A stretch of DNA of 64,000 nt, taken from NCBI RefSeq assembly GCF_000023825.1, contig NC_013061.1:5022001-5086000 (forward strand), read 5' to 3'. The stretch is from Pedobacter heparinus DSM 2366 (GTDB lineage: Bacteria > Bacteroidota > Bacteroidia > Sphingobacteriales > Sphingobacteriaceae). Position 1 is the first letter of the stretch. Each line of letters starts with the position of its first letter. Below are positions 32,508 to 42,203 of this stretch, piece after piece. The notes under the pieces were generated by a model. The model was given only the letters and a program-made list of their open reading frames with translations, ran no database searches and was not told where the DNA came from. A program made the position numbers and the translations under genes.

Positions 32508-35363
32508 CTACTTACCAAATAATGTTTTATAAATGGAGTATTTATAATTGTCCTCAATAATGGAAGATTTAAAATAGGGAGCCTCAAATAATTCTGTCAG
32601 CTTTTCTTTTAGGGCCGATAAGAACTCTGGCTTCACTTCTTCCAGGTAAGAACCAGACAGGCTTTGCCTGCCCGACTTAAACCATACCCCCTCCTGGCTC
32701 ATGGTTTTAACCACATATAAATTTGGCTCAACTGCGGTTTTACCAGAAAACTGCTCGTAAATATAGGTATAAAGCAAGGTCTGGATCAGCGCCTTATTGA
32801 TGTGTTTCCCATCCGTATTAAACAATTCAGGAATGTCTTTATAATTCAGCTTGTCGCTCCCGGTTTTATAATCTATGATCCTTGTAATACCGTCCTTTAG
32901 ATCTACCCTGTCTATAATGCCCCCTATCCTGATGCTGGCTGCCCTTCCTCCAAGCGGGAAACTGATATCTGCCTCCACCCACTGCTCAAGGCTTTCAATC
33001 ATAAAGGGGGTCTGGCGCTCATCCTGGCTTACGATAATATTTACATAAGCCTCAACAATCGCAAGGATCACTTTCTGCATCCCCTTAAATTCTGCTTGTT
33101 TTTCAGGATTGTTAAATATAACTGCAGCAAAAGCTTTCTGTGTCAGTGCCGGAATTTTTTTACGCTTTTCCTTTAGCAAAGGCAATGTGATTTCCTGACG
33201 GATACAATCTTTGTAAAAATATTCCATCACCTTGTGCAAAATAGACCCTACTTCATTGGCCTCTACAACCGCACTGATCTCCTTGGGTTCCTTAATACCT
33301 GCGATATAATTGAAAAAGAAATCGATTGGATTGAGGATATACTGGGTTAGCGCCGACGGCGAAAGCGTCTTTTGCTTGTTGAGGTATCGCTGCAAACCTT
33401 GTTGTATGGCTTCATTGCCCTCTTTTTTAATTGTGATTTCTTTAAGGGGCTCTGTTCTTACATTTAAATCCAGCGTATGGTAATTAAACTCAAATCCACT
33501 TTCGTAGGCCAGCTGTTTTAAAATTCTGCTGGGTTCACCGGATGTAGCATCATCAGTAAGACTATTGTAAACAAAACTTACATCAGATGCACGCTGAATA
33601 AGCCTGTAAACCATATAAGCAGAAATGGCATCCTGATTTTCCAGCACAGGAAGGCCGTAAACACGCCGGATGCTATCCGGAATAAAACTATTCCCGACTG
33701 AGGATTTGGGGACAATCCCTTCATTGAAACCCAGCATCACTACCTTGTCAAAATTCAGATTTCTTGTTTCCAGTAAACCCATTACCTGTATACCTTTTAA
33801 AGGATCGCCGGAAAGCGGCACTGCCAGCCCCATAACTGCTTTCTGCACCAATGAGATAATGAATGGGATTTCTTCATGGTCAACATGCTTACCAAAAGTA
33901 TCGTATAACCTGTTAAGCTCCTGAATGGCCTTTGCAAATAATTCAGCATCTATTTTTTTTAAATTACCCGCATGGGACAGCCTTGCGAGTACAAAATTCA
34001 TCACTTCGAGCAACTGTTCCATCACTTCGCCGGCATGCAACAGCTTTTTAAAGAAAACCTCAAAAAGTCCTTTCTGATTAACCAATCTTGTATAAGGCAC
34101 TTCTATTTCCTTTTCTGCCAGCAACGCGGTATTGATCTTATCCCGCATCGCTTGTCTCAGCCCCGTTAAAGGGTGGGTCAGGAAAGCCTCAACATTCTTA
34201 TAGGACAACCGCCCCGTCTGCTGAATTTCCAGCTGACAGCCCGACCAGAGATCTATAAGCCCATATACACCTGAAGCCGCCAATGCAAAACCCATAGTGA
34301 CATTCAGTTCCAGCTCCCGGCCATTATGGTTTGTTGGTATGGTTTGCAAAGTAGGGATCAGCAGGCTCTCATCGGCCAAAACCACAACAACAGACTGGCT
34401 TTCTGCCTCATTTGCATAGTCCTCTTTTAAAATATTGTTCAAAATCTTCGCTTGTGCAGTCTGCCCCTGTACACTATACACGTCAACGCAGTGTTTTTCG
34501 GTACGGATTAAACTGGGGTTATTTTCAAAAACGTTTTTAATTCCCAGCTGATAAATATTTTTTCGTAAAAACAGCCCGGCTTCCTGTAACGGATCATCCA
34601 GGTAATAGCTATCTGCATCAAAATAGAACAACGCTTTGCCGGCTTTCTGTAAGTTCACAAAAACCTTAGCCTCTGCGTTACTAAGTGCATTAAAGCCAGC
34701 AAAAATGATTTTACCCTTATCAAATCCCTTTATAAAATTTTGTTCTCCGGCATTACCTTCGGCCAGCCCCCTGTAAACTGCGCCATTGGTTACAAAACCC
34801 TGTTCCTTTAATGCAGTATGAAACTGATGATAAAGTTTAGGCATTCTGCGCCACATTTTTATAAAAAGTTCCTGCTGTCTTTTGTGTTTCCCTTCAGAAT
34901 AGGAAGTCCAGAACTGCGACAGATATTGATATTGTTCAGGGCTTAAATAATCGAAATCTTTATTGATGACAGATATGTCTTCCAGGTCCCGGTAAATTTT
35001 ATCCGCATCAACCAGATCTATATCTATCTGTGCAAAATCAGCCAATATAATTTTTGCCAGCGGAAAAAATTTATTCCCCGAAATGCTTTCCATCCCCTCT
35101 TCTTTGAGCAGCTGGTTATAAATTTTATGCAACGTAAAAAACTGTATGTAAAAATCGGCTATCCTGTAATTGGTCCATTTAGCAAAAAACTCCTGAACCG
35201 TAAAAAAAGAGGGACTAAAAAAAGGCTTTTTTATCAGGTCGGCCAGGTGTTTCTGTAAATAGGCTGCCGGTCTTTTGTTGTTAAAAATAATTGCACAATG
35301 TTGTAAGCCATCGCCAAACCTTGCGACCAGATCTGCTGCTACCTCCTGTAAAAATGGCTTCAT
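32508..35363 (-). CDS. AddB/RexB-like PD-(D/E)XK exonuclease subunit
   Basis: The 951-residue protein starts one base after the AddA-like gene stops. Its N terminus resembles an inactive helicase fold, as in AddB. The C terminus (about 690-940) is a PD-(D/E)XK nuclease: HKVMEYF near 737, GGIIDRVDL near 810 and IDYKTGSDKL near 826. The canonical AddB iron-sulfur cysteines flanking the nuclease are not obvious. With its partner it would process double-strand ends for recombination. 157 bases separate it from pdhB upstream of its 3' end, with no gene seen. Confidence 0.82.
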   Translation of the reverse strand: MKPFLQEVAADLVARFGDGLQHCAIIFNNKRPAAYLQKHLADLIKKPFFSPSFFTVQEFFAKWTNYRIADFYIQFFTLHKIYNQLLKEEGMESISGNKFFPLAKIILADFAQIDIDLVDADKIYRDLEDISVINKDFDYLSPEQYQYLSQFWTSYSEGKHKRQQELFIKMWRRMPKLYHQFHTALKEQGFVTNGAVYRGLAEGNAGEQNFIKGFDKGKIIFAGFNALSNAEAKVFVNLQKAGKALFYFDADSYYLDDPLQEAGLFLRKNIYQLGIKNVFENNPSLIRTEKHCVDVYSVQGQTAQAKILNNILKEDYANEAESQSVVVVLADESLLIPTLQTIPTNHNGRELELNVTMGFALAASGVYGLIDLWSGCQLEIQQTGRLSYKNVEAFLTHPLTGLRQAMRDKINTALLAEKEIEVPYTRLVNQKGLFEVFFKKLLHAGEVMEQLLEVMNFVLARLSHAGNLKKIDAELFAKAIQELNRLYDTFGKHVDHEEIPFIISLVQKAVMGLAVPLSGDPLKGIQVMGLLETRNLNFDKVVMLGFNEGIVPKSSVGNSFIPDSIRRVYGLPVLENQDAISAYMVYRLIQRASDVSFVYNSLTDDATSGEPSRILKQLAYESGFEFNYHTLDLNVRTEPLKEITIKKEGNEAIQQGLQRYLNKQKTLSPSALTQYILNPIDFFFNYIAGIKEPKEISAVVEANEVGSILHKVMEYFYKDCIRQEITLPLLKEKRKKIPALTQKAFAAVIFNNPEKQAEFKGMQKVILAIVEAYVNIIVSQDERQTPFMIESLEQWVEADISFPLGGRAASIRIGGIIDRVDLKDGITRIIDYKTGSDKLNYKDIPELFNTDGKHINKALIQTLLYTYIYEQFSGKTAVEPNLYVVKTMSQEGVWFKSGRQSLSGSYLEEVKPEFLSALKEKLTELFEAPYFKSSIIEDNYKYSIYKTLFGK

Positions 35364-35364
35364 A

Positions 35365-38300
35365 CTAAATAGATTTAAGTTGTTTGGTTACGGCATAAAA
35401 CAAATAACCACTTACCTTGCTGTATCCCATTCCGGTAAACAGGGTTTTATAATTCAATACCTGCGTGATGTGTTCTTTCGACTCCTGCAGGGTAAACTTA
35501 TAGTCCAGAATAATCACTTCATCAGCACTGATCAACACACGATCAGGACGGTGCATTTTCCCTTCTGCATCTATGATGCTCTTTTCTGTAATGCTTTGGG
35601 TTGCTTTATTCAATATGGCCTGCAGGTCGGCATGATTCAAAACCTCCAGCACCGAATTGCGGAGTTCGGCTTTTTCTTTCTCCAGGATCAGGCCTTCCAG
35701 CGCCAGGCCTTCAAGGTAGTTATCTACTTCTTCTGTATTCGCCACATTTGCCAGCACATCGTGCAGCAATGAGCCTCTCCTGCCTGATTTCTGAATATTC
35801 AGCATATGTTTTGCATGCTGTTCCTGCTCCGCAACATACAGTTCTGCCAGCCGGCTGGTGGTTGGATAATGGTCAAGTTCTATTTCTTTTACCTTTTTCT
35901 TCGGTGCTTCTTTTGCCGGCACTTCGTCAATAATTTCATAAGTGTTGTTTTCATCAAAATCATTTTCAAAAGTCTTGTTCAGTACATCACCTATCGTGCC
36001 GAGCCTGGCCGGGTCCTTTTTAGCCATGGTGGCGATATACAAATAATCACGTGCCCGCGTAGTAGCTACATAAAGCATGTTTAAAGCATCCATATGGTTA
36101 TACAACAGCTCTTCATAATAGGCTTTTGCCACCGCTGAGTTACCAAGTGATTCATTGTATTTTAAAGGTATGCCCCGCAAGGCTTTAAATGCCGTTTCTT
36201 CTGCTGAAACCCAAAATATGGAATTCGCCTTTCCTTTAATTTCCCAGTTACAAAAAGGAATAAAAACGGCTCTGAAAGCAAGCCCCTTAGATTTATGTAT
36301 GGTAATCACTTGTATGGCATCTGCACTTTCCGGAGAGGGCAGGGATTTTTTTATCCCTTCTTCATCCCACCAGTTTAAAAAGGCGACAATTCCCTTTTCT
36401 CCAAGCCTTGTGGCATTACCCGCGAGGTCACGGAAAGCCAGCAGATAGGGAAGATGTGCTTCCATACGGCTCAGTCCATAGCTCTCCATCAGAATTTCAA
36501 CAAGTTCTGGCAATGGCAGCTGCATCCAGCTTTGCCAGCTTGCACATAAAGACGCCGGCAATACTGCGCTTAAGCTACTAAATGAGGTATGGTTAAGGTT
36601 AAGATAATGATTGGCATCGGCACTTACATTCCTTAATGAATTGTACAAGGCGATACAATTGGCCTTATACAAGGCTGTTTCTGCATCCAGGCCAATTAAT
36701 GCTTTCATTGTATCAACAATGAGCTGAACTGCCAGGTTGTTGGCAATCAGTAAGGCTTCTCCTGAAATAACATCAATACCCTGATCCATCAGTTTTTTAA
36801 CCGTAGTAACGGCTTCAGTATTTGACCGGACAAGTATGGCGATATCTCTTGCCACATACCCCTGTTCCGACTTTAACCCGCCAATTTCTACAATGATTTC
36901 GTTAAGCGAGATATCCCTGAATATGGTTTCGGTAAAACGCAGTTCTTCAGGGGCATCCTCTTTTCCGATTTTTCTGAGTTTTATTGTTCCGCCGATAGCG
37001 GTGTTAGGGGCAAACTGCTGCGTAGAGGTACTGTATATATCAGTAATGACCCGATCAAAATGCTGCTCCTGCCACCAGTTCTTCAGCTCTTCCGGCTTTC
37101 CATCCAAACCCTGGTTCAACTCCTCCTGAAGCAAATCCGGGATCTTTTTATAAATGTAATTGTTGAAAGTAATGATATGCTCGGCACTCCGGTAATTCTC
37201 TTCCAGACTTTCTTCCAGCACGCGACCGGCACCAATGTCAAACTTCGCCTGCCGGTGCAAAATGTTCCAGTCGCCATTACGCCATCTGTAAATTGACTGC
37301 TTGGTATCCCCAACAATTAAATGGTCAATAAATTCTTCAGTTGGCGTAGCAATAGCATTGGCGAGTAATGAGCGGAAACTGTTCCACTGACTTGTTGAAG
37401 TATCCTGAAATTCATCGAATAAAAAATTCCGGTACCGGGTACCTACCTTTTCCCAGATAAAAGAGGGGTTATCTCCTGCATCATCTGTAATTCCTGTAAT
37501 CAGCTTTTGTGCATCACTGATCAGCAAATTGTCATTCTCCTGCCGGTAAACTTTTAAAAGGGACGCTACTTCCTGCATCAGCCTCAGATAATATAGATTT
37601 TTACTAAAAGCAATGGCCAGGGTATAATTGGGCAAATGGGTTAAATAATAATCCTTTATGTTTTTTAATATAGGGTTCAGCAACTGGTAAACTTCGTCCA
37701 GACTGGTGTTTTTTTGAAACCAGATCTCCGGTTCATCTATATAGTTGAACAGGGATTCTATTTTGGAAAAATCACCGTTAATGACCAAAGGGATCTTAGC
37801 CAGCGGACTGACCGATTTCTTATTGAGATGCTCTTTTTCTACGCCAAACCGGTTAAATACCTCCTGCGCCTGTATGGCCAGATTGGTAAGCTCTTCTTCA
37901 AAACTTTTGGTGGCGGCTTTGGTGATGCTGATATACTGCTTAAACAGCTCGTCAATGCCATCGTCGCCAAATGCTTCAATAGCCTCTTCAAAAACCTGGA
38001 AACGTTCCTTGAATATTTCCCCGATCAGGTTGTAGAGCTCTGTTTTATAGTTCCAGCTTTTGTTGTCATTAATCCGCTCAATAGCAAGGTCAATGATCCA
38101 CTGTAACAGTTGCCTGTTATGATCCAGGGCTTCGTCCAGCTTAGCTACCAGGTCATCTTTCACTTTATCATAGTTCATTTCCAGACTGTAACCGGCATCC
38201 AGTCCCAGCTCAAACGCAAAACCACGGATCACTTTCTGCACAAAACCATCAATGGTACTTACTGAAAAGCGACTGTAATCGTGCAGGATTTTACGGTAAA

Positions 38301-38586
38301 TCTGATCTGCTTTTTCTTTTAACTGATCTGCGTTTAATGTCGGATTTGCATTCAGGACAATATTGCGGTAACTGTTAAATTTTTCATCCCCGGTAGCAAA
38401 GCCCTGCAATACATCCAGTATCCGGCTTTTCATCTCTTCGGTAGCCTTATTGGTAAAAGTTACCGCCAGAATTTCACGGTATTTGTTTTCACCTGATAAA
38501 AGCAGGGTTAAGTAATGGGCTGTTAAACTGAACGTTTTACCCGATCCCGCAGATGCTTGTAATATTTTTAATGGCTGTTGAGGCAT
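35365..38586 (-). CDS. AddA-like UvrD-family helicase with C-terminal nuclease
   Basis: The 1073-residue protein is a superfamily 1A helicase: Walker A QASAGSGKTFSLT near 10-22, AVTFTNKATEEMKSR near 42-56, FDEFQDTSTSQW near 391-402, YRWRNGDW near 432, VITIHKSKGLAF near 763, and LYVATTRARDYLYI near 832. The C terminus carries nuclease residues (GSLLHDVLAN near 937, HRPDRVLIS and ILDYKFT near 1020-1040). This is the layout of AddA/RecB-type helicase-nucleases. It forms a two-gene operon with the AddB-like gene. No RecD is nearby. Confidence 0.9.
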   Translation of the reverse strand: MPQQPLKILQASAGSGKTFSLTAHYLTLLLSGENKYREILAVTFTNKATEEMKSRILDVLQGFATGDEKFNSYRNIVLNANPTLNADQLKEKADQIYRKILHDYSRFSVSTIDGFVQKVIRGFAFELGLDAGYSLEMNYDKVKDDLVAKLDEALDHNRQLLQWIIDLAIERINDNKSWNYKTELYNLIGEIFKERFQVFEEAIEAFGDDGIDELFKQYISITKAATKSFEEELTNLAIQAQEVFNRFGVEKEHLNKKSVSPLAKIPLVINGDFSKIESLFNYIDEPEIWFQKNTSLDEVYQLLNPILKNIKDYYLTHLPNYTLAIAFSKNLYYLRLMQEVASLLKVYRQENDNLLISDAQKLITGITDDAGDNPSFIWEKVGTRYRNFLFDEFQDTSTSQWNSFRSLLANAIATPTEEFIDHLIVGDTKQSIYRWRNGDWNILHRQAKFDIGAGRVLEESLEENYRSAEHIITFNNYIYKKIPDLLQEELNQGLDGKPEELKNWWQEQHFDRVITDIYSTSTQQFAPNTAIGGTIKLRKIGKEDAPEELRFTETIFRDISLNEIIVEIGGLKSEQGYVARDIAILVRSNTEAVTTVKKLMDQGIDVISGEALLIANNLAVQLIVDTMKALIGLDAETALYKANCIALYNSLRNVSADANHYLNLNHTSFSSLSAVLPASLCASWQSWMQLPLPELVEILMESYGLSRMEAHLPYLLAFRDLAGNATRLGEKGIVAFLNWWDEEGIKKSLPSPESADAIQVITIHKSKGLAFRAVFIPFCNWEIKGKANSIFWVSAEETAFKALRGIPLKYNESLGNSAVAKAYYEELLYNHMDALNMLYVATTRARDYLYIATMAKKDPARLGTIGDVLNKTFENDFDENNTYEIIDEVPAKEAPKKKVKEIELDHYPTTSRLAELYVAEQEQHAKHMLNIQKSGRRGSLLHDVLANVANTEEVDNYLEGLALEGLILEKEKAELRNSVLEVLNHADLQAILNKATQSITEKSIIDAEGKMHRPDRVLISADEVIILDYKFTLQESKEHITQVLNYKTLFTGMGYSKVSGYLFYAVTKQLKSI

Positions 38587-38636
38587 TAAGTAAAGCTATT
38601 AATATTTTACAACATCCTCAGATAAAATCTACCTGA

Positions 38637-39416
38637 TCAAACCTTCTTCTTCTTTTTTGAAGCAATTCTTGGTGGCCGTTCTGCCATGGTTATGGGCTGT
38701 TTCAACAAATCCCTGATCGCAACTGAAGCACAAACCCCACCAAAAGCAGCGGGCAGGTAAGATATGGTACCATACGCAGAACGCTTGAAATTGCTGCCAT
38801 CTGTCATCACCAGCGAACTTTTGGCAACGGCCTCGGTAGAAAAGACAGCTTTCACCTTATCATAATTGACCAGTTTTTTCAGTCTTTTCCGTACATACTG
38901 GGCAAAAACACATTGATAGGTATCTGGCAGCCAGGTTACCCTTAGCTGGGTAGGGTCTAGTTTTCCACCCGCACCCATCGAACTTACAATGGGCATATCT
39001 TTTTCCAGTGCTTTGGACAGCAGGGTAACTTTTGGGGTAATGCTATCTATGCAATCCATCAGGTAATCAAAGTGCTGATCCATCAGCACCCGGCATTTTT
39101 CAGGGGTTAAAAAATCTCTTACGACATGCAGTTTCAGATCCGGATTGATGGCCAGTAAACGTTCTTTCATGATATCAGCCTTGCTTAGCCCATGGTTCGT
39201 AGACAGGGCAGGCAATTGCCTGTTTCTGTTGCTCGGATCAACCACATCTCCATCAACAATCGTAAGCTCACCTATACCCGACCGGCACATAAACTCTGCA
39301 GCAAAAGAGCCTACCCCACCAAGGCCCACTACCAGCACGTGCTTTTGCTGCAAAATATCAATTCCTTCATTTCCGACCAGCAAAGCTGAGCGCGACAACC
39401 AGTTTAAATCAGACAT
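38637..39416 (-). CDS. tcdA: tRNA threonylcarbamoyladenosine dehydratase
   Basis: TcdA (CsdL/YgdL) is an E1-like enzyme that cyclises t6A to ct6A at position 37 of tRNAs using ATP. The 259-residue protein has the nucleotide loop VVGLGGVGSFAAEFMCRSG near 29-47, DGDVVDPSNRNRQ near 55-67, and the MDCIDSITPK segment near 118. The C terminus has KRSAYGTISYLPAAFGGVCAS and a basic tail (RIASKKKKKV). It is one base downstream of tatD's start side in a minus-strand run; 50 bases separate it from addA. Confidence 0.92.
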   Translation of the reverse strand: MSDLNWLSRSALLVGNEGIDILQQKHVLVVGLGGVGSFAAEFMCRSGIGELTIVDGDVVDPSNRNRQLPALSTNHGLSKADIMKERLLAINPDLKLHVVRDFLTPEKCRVLMDQHFDYLMDCIDSITPKVTLLSKALEKDMPIVSSMGAGGKLDPTQLRVTWLPDTYQCVFAQYVRKRLKKLVNYDKVKAVFSTEAVAKSSLVMTDGSNFKRSAYGTISYLPAAFGGVCASVAIRDLLKQPITMAERPPRIASKKKKKV

Positions 39417-39417
39417 G

Positions 39418-40074
39418 CTAAATAAGCTTTATTTTTTTCCAGCTGGCAAAAATAAGTGCTTTTAGCGCTTCTACAGTAGTGTTTTTTAAATTTGCTGCTG
39501 TCCTGTAAATTTCTTCAATTCCATAACCTGCATCATCCGTTTCCAAAAAGAAAACATCAGTTTGTTTAAGCAGGGCCGCGGCACCCGAATGGGGCTTCAA
39601 AATGGCTTTACCGACAGAAAGGTAAAACCCTTTGTCCATCAGTTGCCTGCCCAACTCCTCACTTTTATTAAACCCATGAACAATAAGTGGAACGGTCGGT
39701 TTCAACTCTTTTTTCAGCGCCATCAATTCGTCAAAACACCTTACACAATGCAAAATTACCGGTTTACCAAGCTCTTCTGCCAGCTTCATCTGTTTTTTTA
39801 AAATGATCAGCTGGTTTTCCAGCTTTTCCCCTTTTAACCGGTCCAAGCCACATTCGCCGATCAGTTTAACCTCGGGATTTTTTGCCAGTGTGGCAAGCCT
39901 GTTATAATCAGCATCCAGGTGCTCCAATGTAGCAAACCAGGGATGCAATCCTATTGAAACGAAACGGCCATTAAGCGGTATTTGCGGGATATACCCAGTC
40001 ACAGAAAGACTCAGGATACTTTCAACTCCGGCATCCCTGCTTTCATCATGCGTATGGATATCTAAAAACTGCAA
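39418..40074 (-). CDS. TatD family metal-dependent hydrolase
   Basis: The 218-residue protein shows the TatD metal site: LDIHTHDE near 4-11, GECGLDR near 97-103, LHCVRCFDE near 128-136 and VHGFNKSEE near 153. The final conserved LETDDAGY near 196 is also present. Family members are 3'-5' DNA/RNA exonucleases. It is shorter than E. coli TatD, as is usual in Bacteroidota. The start is a TTG at 40074: the GH3 gene's stop lies three codons upstream in frame, and the metal motif begins right after the start, so no downstream ATG is possible. Confidence 0.85.
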   Translation of the reverse strand: MQFLDIHTHDESRDAGVESILSLSVTGYIPQIPLNGRFVSIGLHPWFATLEHLDADYNRLATLAKNPEVKLIGECGLDRLKGEKLENQLIILKKQMKLAEELGKPVILHCVRCFDELMALKKELKPTVPLIVHGFNKSEELGRQLMDKGFYLSVGKAILKPHSGAAALLKQTDVFFLETDDAGYGIEEIYRTAANLKNTTVEALKALIFASWKKIKLI

Positions 40075-40083
40075 AACCCAATA

Positions 40084-41790
40084 TTACAATCCGTCGCCGT
40101 ATTTAAAAAAGGAGTTTACTGTAACCGGCAGTTTTCCGGTAGCATCCAGCTGATTTTTAATTACTGAAGCTGCAGCCTTCTGCATAAAGTCTTCTTTCTG
40201 ATAGGCAACTATAAGGCCCTTGCTTTGCTCTAAACCAGGTAAGGCGGCCAAATTATAGGGATTGGCAAATAAAGCAAATACAGTGTTGCTCAAGGCCATA
40301 TCCTTAATAAATATTTTCAGGTCGGCGCTCAACACCATGCCATTACCCGGACGTAAACGCGTATCATGGATACCTATTATCAGCTGGTCAAACGCTTTCA
40401 GCTCGCGCAGCACCTTTGCAATCTGGCTGGCTGATGCATTTTTATCCAGCGTATAAAAAACCGAATTTTTATAATAAGTACCCAGTTCGCGCTGAAAGGT
40501 GGTAACCTCTGGTGTACCGACGCTAATGATAACTGTCCTTTTCTCTGCACTTAGCTGTTTGATATTGTCTTTACCCGTTAAAACTGTCATAGAAGCATCG
40601 GCCAGCTGTTGCAGCAATGCCAGGCTTTCTGGTCTGTTCACCCCGGCTACGACATTATTTTCATCAACTTTCTGTTTAACATTTAAACCTGCCCAATATT
40701 TAGCTGTAAGGATTTTTTTTACACTTGCGTCGATCTGTTCCATACTGATCCTGTCTGCTCTTACGGCCTTACGTACCAGTTTTATGGCTCTTGCACTGTT
40801 TTCAGACAACTCTAAAATATCGTTGCCGGCAATAATGCCCATTACATCAGCTTCGCCATCTTTAAAATTTTTTACCACCCCTTTCATACCCATCGCATCC
40901 GAGATCACAATTCCTTTAAACCCAAGTTCTTCTTTAAGCAATCCGGTTACAATTGGTTTAGATAAAGTAGAAGGCATATTTGGGGTATTGTCCAATGCCG
41001 GAATGTTCATGTGTGCAATCATTACACCTGCAGCACCTTCCCGGATCAGTTCTCTGAAGGGATAGATCTCCAGGCTATCCAGACGTGCCCGGGTAAAATT
41101 TAGCTGGGGCAGGTCGTAGTGCGAATCTACATCCGTATCTCCATGTCCTGGAAAATGTTTAATACTCACCAATAGGCCGCCATCCTGCATGCCCTTCATA
41201 TACGCAGCCGCTTTTGTAGCTACATTGTATTTGTTTTCGCCAAAAGAACGGAAATTGATCACTGGATTTTTAGGGTTATTATTTACGTCTACATCAGGTG
41301 CCAAGTTCATGTGCATACCAATTCTTTTATAATCTCTGGCAACTTCAAGGCCCATTTTATACAGCAGGTCTTTATTCTGTACTGCTCCTAACGCCATCTG
41401 GTAAGGATAAGAAATGGTACTGTCTAAACGCATGCCCAATCCCCACTCCCCATCAGAAGTAATCAATAAAGGTACCCTGGCCAGTGACTGATAGGTATTG
41501 GTTAAAATGGCTTGCCTGCCCGGACCACCCTGGAAAAATACCAGACCACCAACGCGTTCTTTTTTAATTACTTTACCTATAGAATCTTCAAAAGCTTTCC
41601 CAAAATTGGTATGCGCCCTGACAAAAAAAAGCTGGGCAATTTTTTGTCGTTTGCTCAGTTTTTTAAATACAGAATCTACCCAGTGGTTGGGTTCCTGCAG
41701 TGTTTGTAAGTATGTTTTTGTTTGGCCTTGTGCAGTAAGTACTGTTGTTATTAAAAGTAAAGTCGCTATAAAAAAATGCTTAACATTCAT
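40084..41790 (-). CDS. glycoside hydrolase family 3 protein (beta-N-acetylhexosaminidase-like)
   Basis: The 568-residue protein has a signal peptide (MNVKHFFIATLLLITTVLTA) and a GH3 N-terminal domain. SIKHFPGHGDTDVDSHYDLP near 208-227 carries the His-Asp acid/base loop typical of NagZ-type enzymes, and VISDAMGMKGV near 293-303 has the nucleophile aspartate. A C-terminal GH3 domain extends to the end. NagZ enzymes remove GlcNAc from muropeptides. Export here suggests action in the periplasm or outside, on peptidoglycan or other GlcNAc glycans. It lacks the serine hydrolase domain fused in some Bacteroidota homologues. Confidence 0.88.
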   Translation of the reverse strand: MNVKHFFIATLLLITTVLTAQGQTKTYLQTLQEPNHWVDSVFKKLSKRQKIAQLFFVRAHTNFGKAFEDSIGKVIKKERVGGLVFFQGGPGRQAILTNTYQSLARVPLLITSDGEWGLGMRLDSTISYPYQMALGAVQNKDLLYKMGLEVARDYKRIGMHMNLAPDVDVNNNPKNPVINFRSFGENKYNVATKAAAYMKGMQDGGLLVSIKHFPGHGDTDVDSHYDLPQLNFTRARLDSLEIYPFRELIREGAAGVMIAHMNIPALDNTPNMPSTLSKPIVTGLLKEELGFKGIVISDAMGMKGVVKNFKDGEADVMGIIAGNDILELSENSARAIKLVRKAVRADRISMEQIDASVKKILTAKYWAGLNVKQKVDENNVVAGVNRPESLALLQQLADASMTVLTGKDNIKQLSAEKRTVIISVGTPEVTTFQRELGTYYKNSVFYTLDKNASASQIAKVLRELKAFDQLIIGIHDTRLRPGNGMVLSADLKIFIKDMALSNTVFALFANPYNLAALPGLEQSKGLIVAYQKEDFMQKAAASVIKNQLDATGKLPVTVNSFFKYGDGL

Positions 41791-41813
41791 TTGTGTGGGG
41801 ATTGGTTAAACTT

Positions 41814-41821
41814 CAAAGTTA
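41814..41821 (-). promoter_or_regulatory. predicted -7 element of the GH3-tatD transcript
   Basis: The minus strand reads TAACTTTG (TAnnTTTG), 23 bases upstream of the GH3 ATG. No clear -33 box is seen. Confidence 0.4.
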
Positions 41822-41947
41822 AGCAAAAGTTCCATTTTTACACTTCGGGCAGGCATTTCTGTTCCTTTCAAATATCCTTTTCGGCAAAATTTGATAGTGA
41901 TAATTGTTTTAGATGTGTTAAAAGAATTTTTACAAGTGCCCGGCAGC

Positions 41948-41971
41948 AATTGTATCAAATTTGATACAATT
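41948..41971. promoter_or_regulatory. 24-bp perfect palindrome, candidate operator
   Basis: The half-site AATTGTATCAAA is followed directly by its exact reverse complement, with no spacer, in the 413-base gap between the GH3 gene and a PorT-like gene. A degenerate related stretch (CAAAATTTGATA) lies about 65 bases to the left at 41885-41896. No T-run follows, so it is not a terminator. The rest of the gap holds no gene that I can see. Confidence 0.55.
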
Positions 41972-42203
41972 CTGACAACAGCTCCCGTTAAATGAAATAT
42001 AAGTTAATGCATGTTAAAACATCTAACCACTTGTGTACAAACTTGGTTCTTGTCCTTTTAACAAATTATAACAGTAGAAATATAAGGCTTTGGCACATTT
42101 CTTTCACATACCCCTAGCGGTGGGATGAGCCACCAAAGCTGGCAAAGCGATCTGATATCTGCTGATAAAACCAGCTTATTACATTAACTTAAAATATATA
42201 CAG

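Noticed and set aside
35365-38586. Defence-system interpretation of the helicase-nuclease pair
   Set aside because: The order and motifs fit an ordinary AddAB-type recombination complex surrounded by housekeeping genes, with no defence neighbours.
41948-41971. Reading the 24-bp palindrome as a terminator
   Set aside because: There is no T-run on either side and it is AT-rich without a stable loop. An operator is more plausible.
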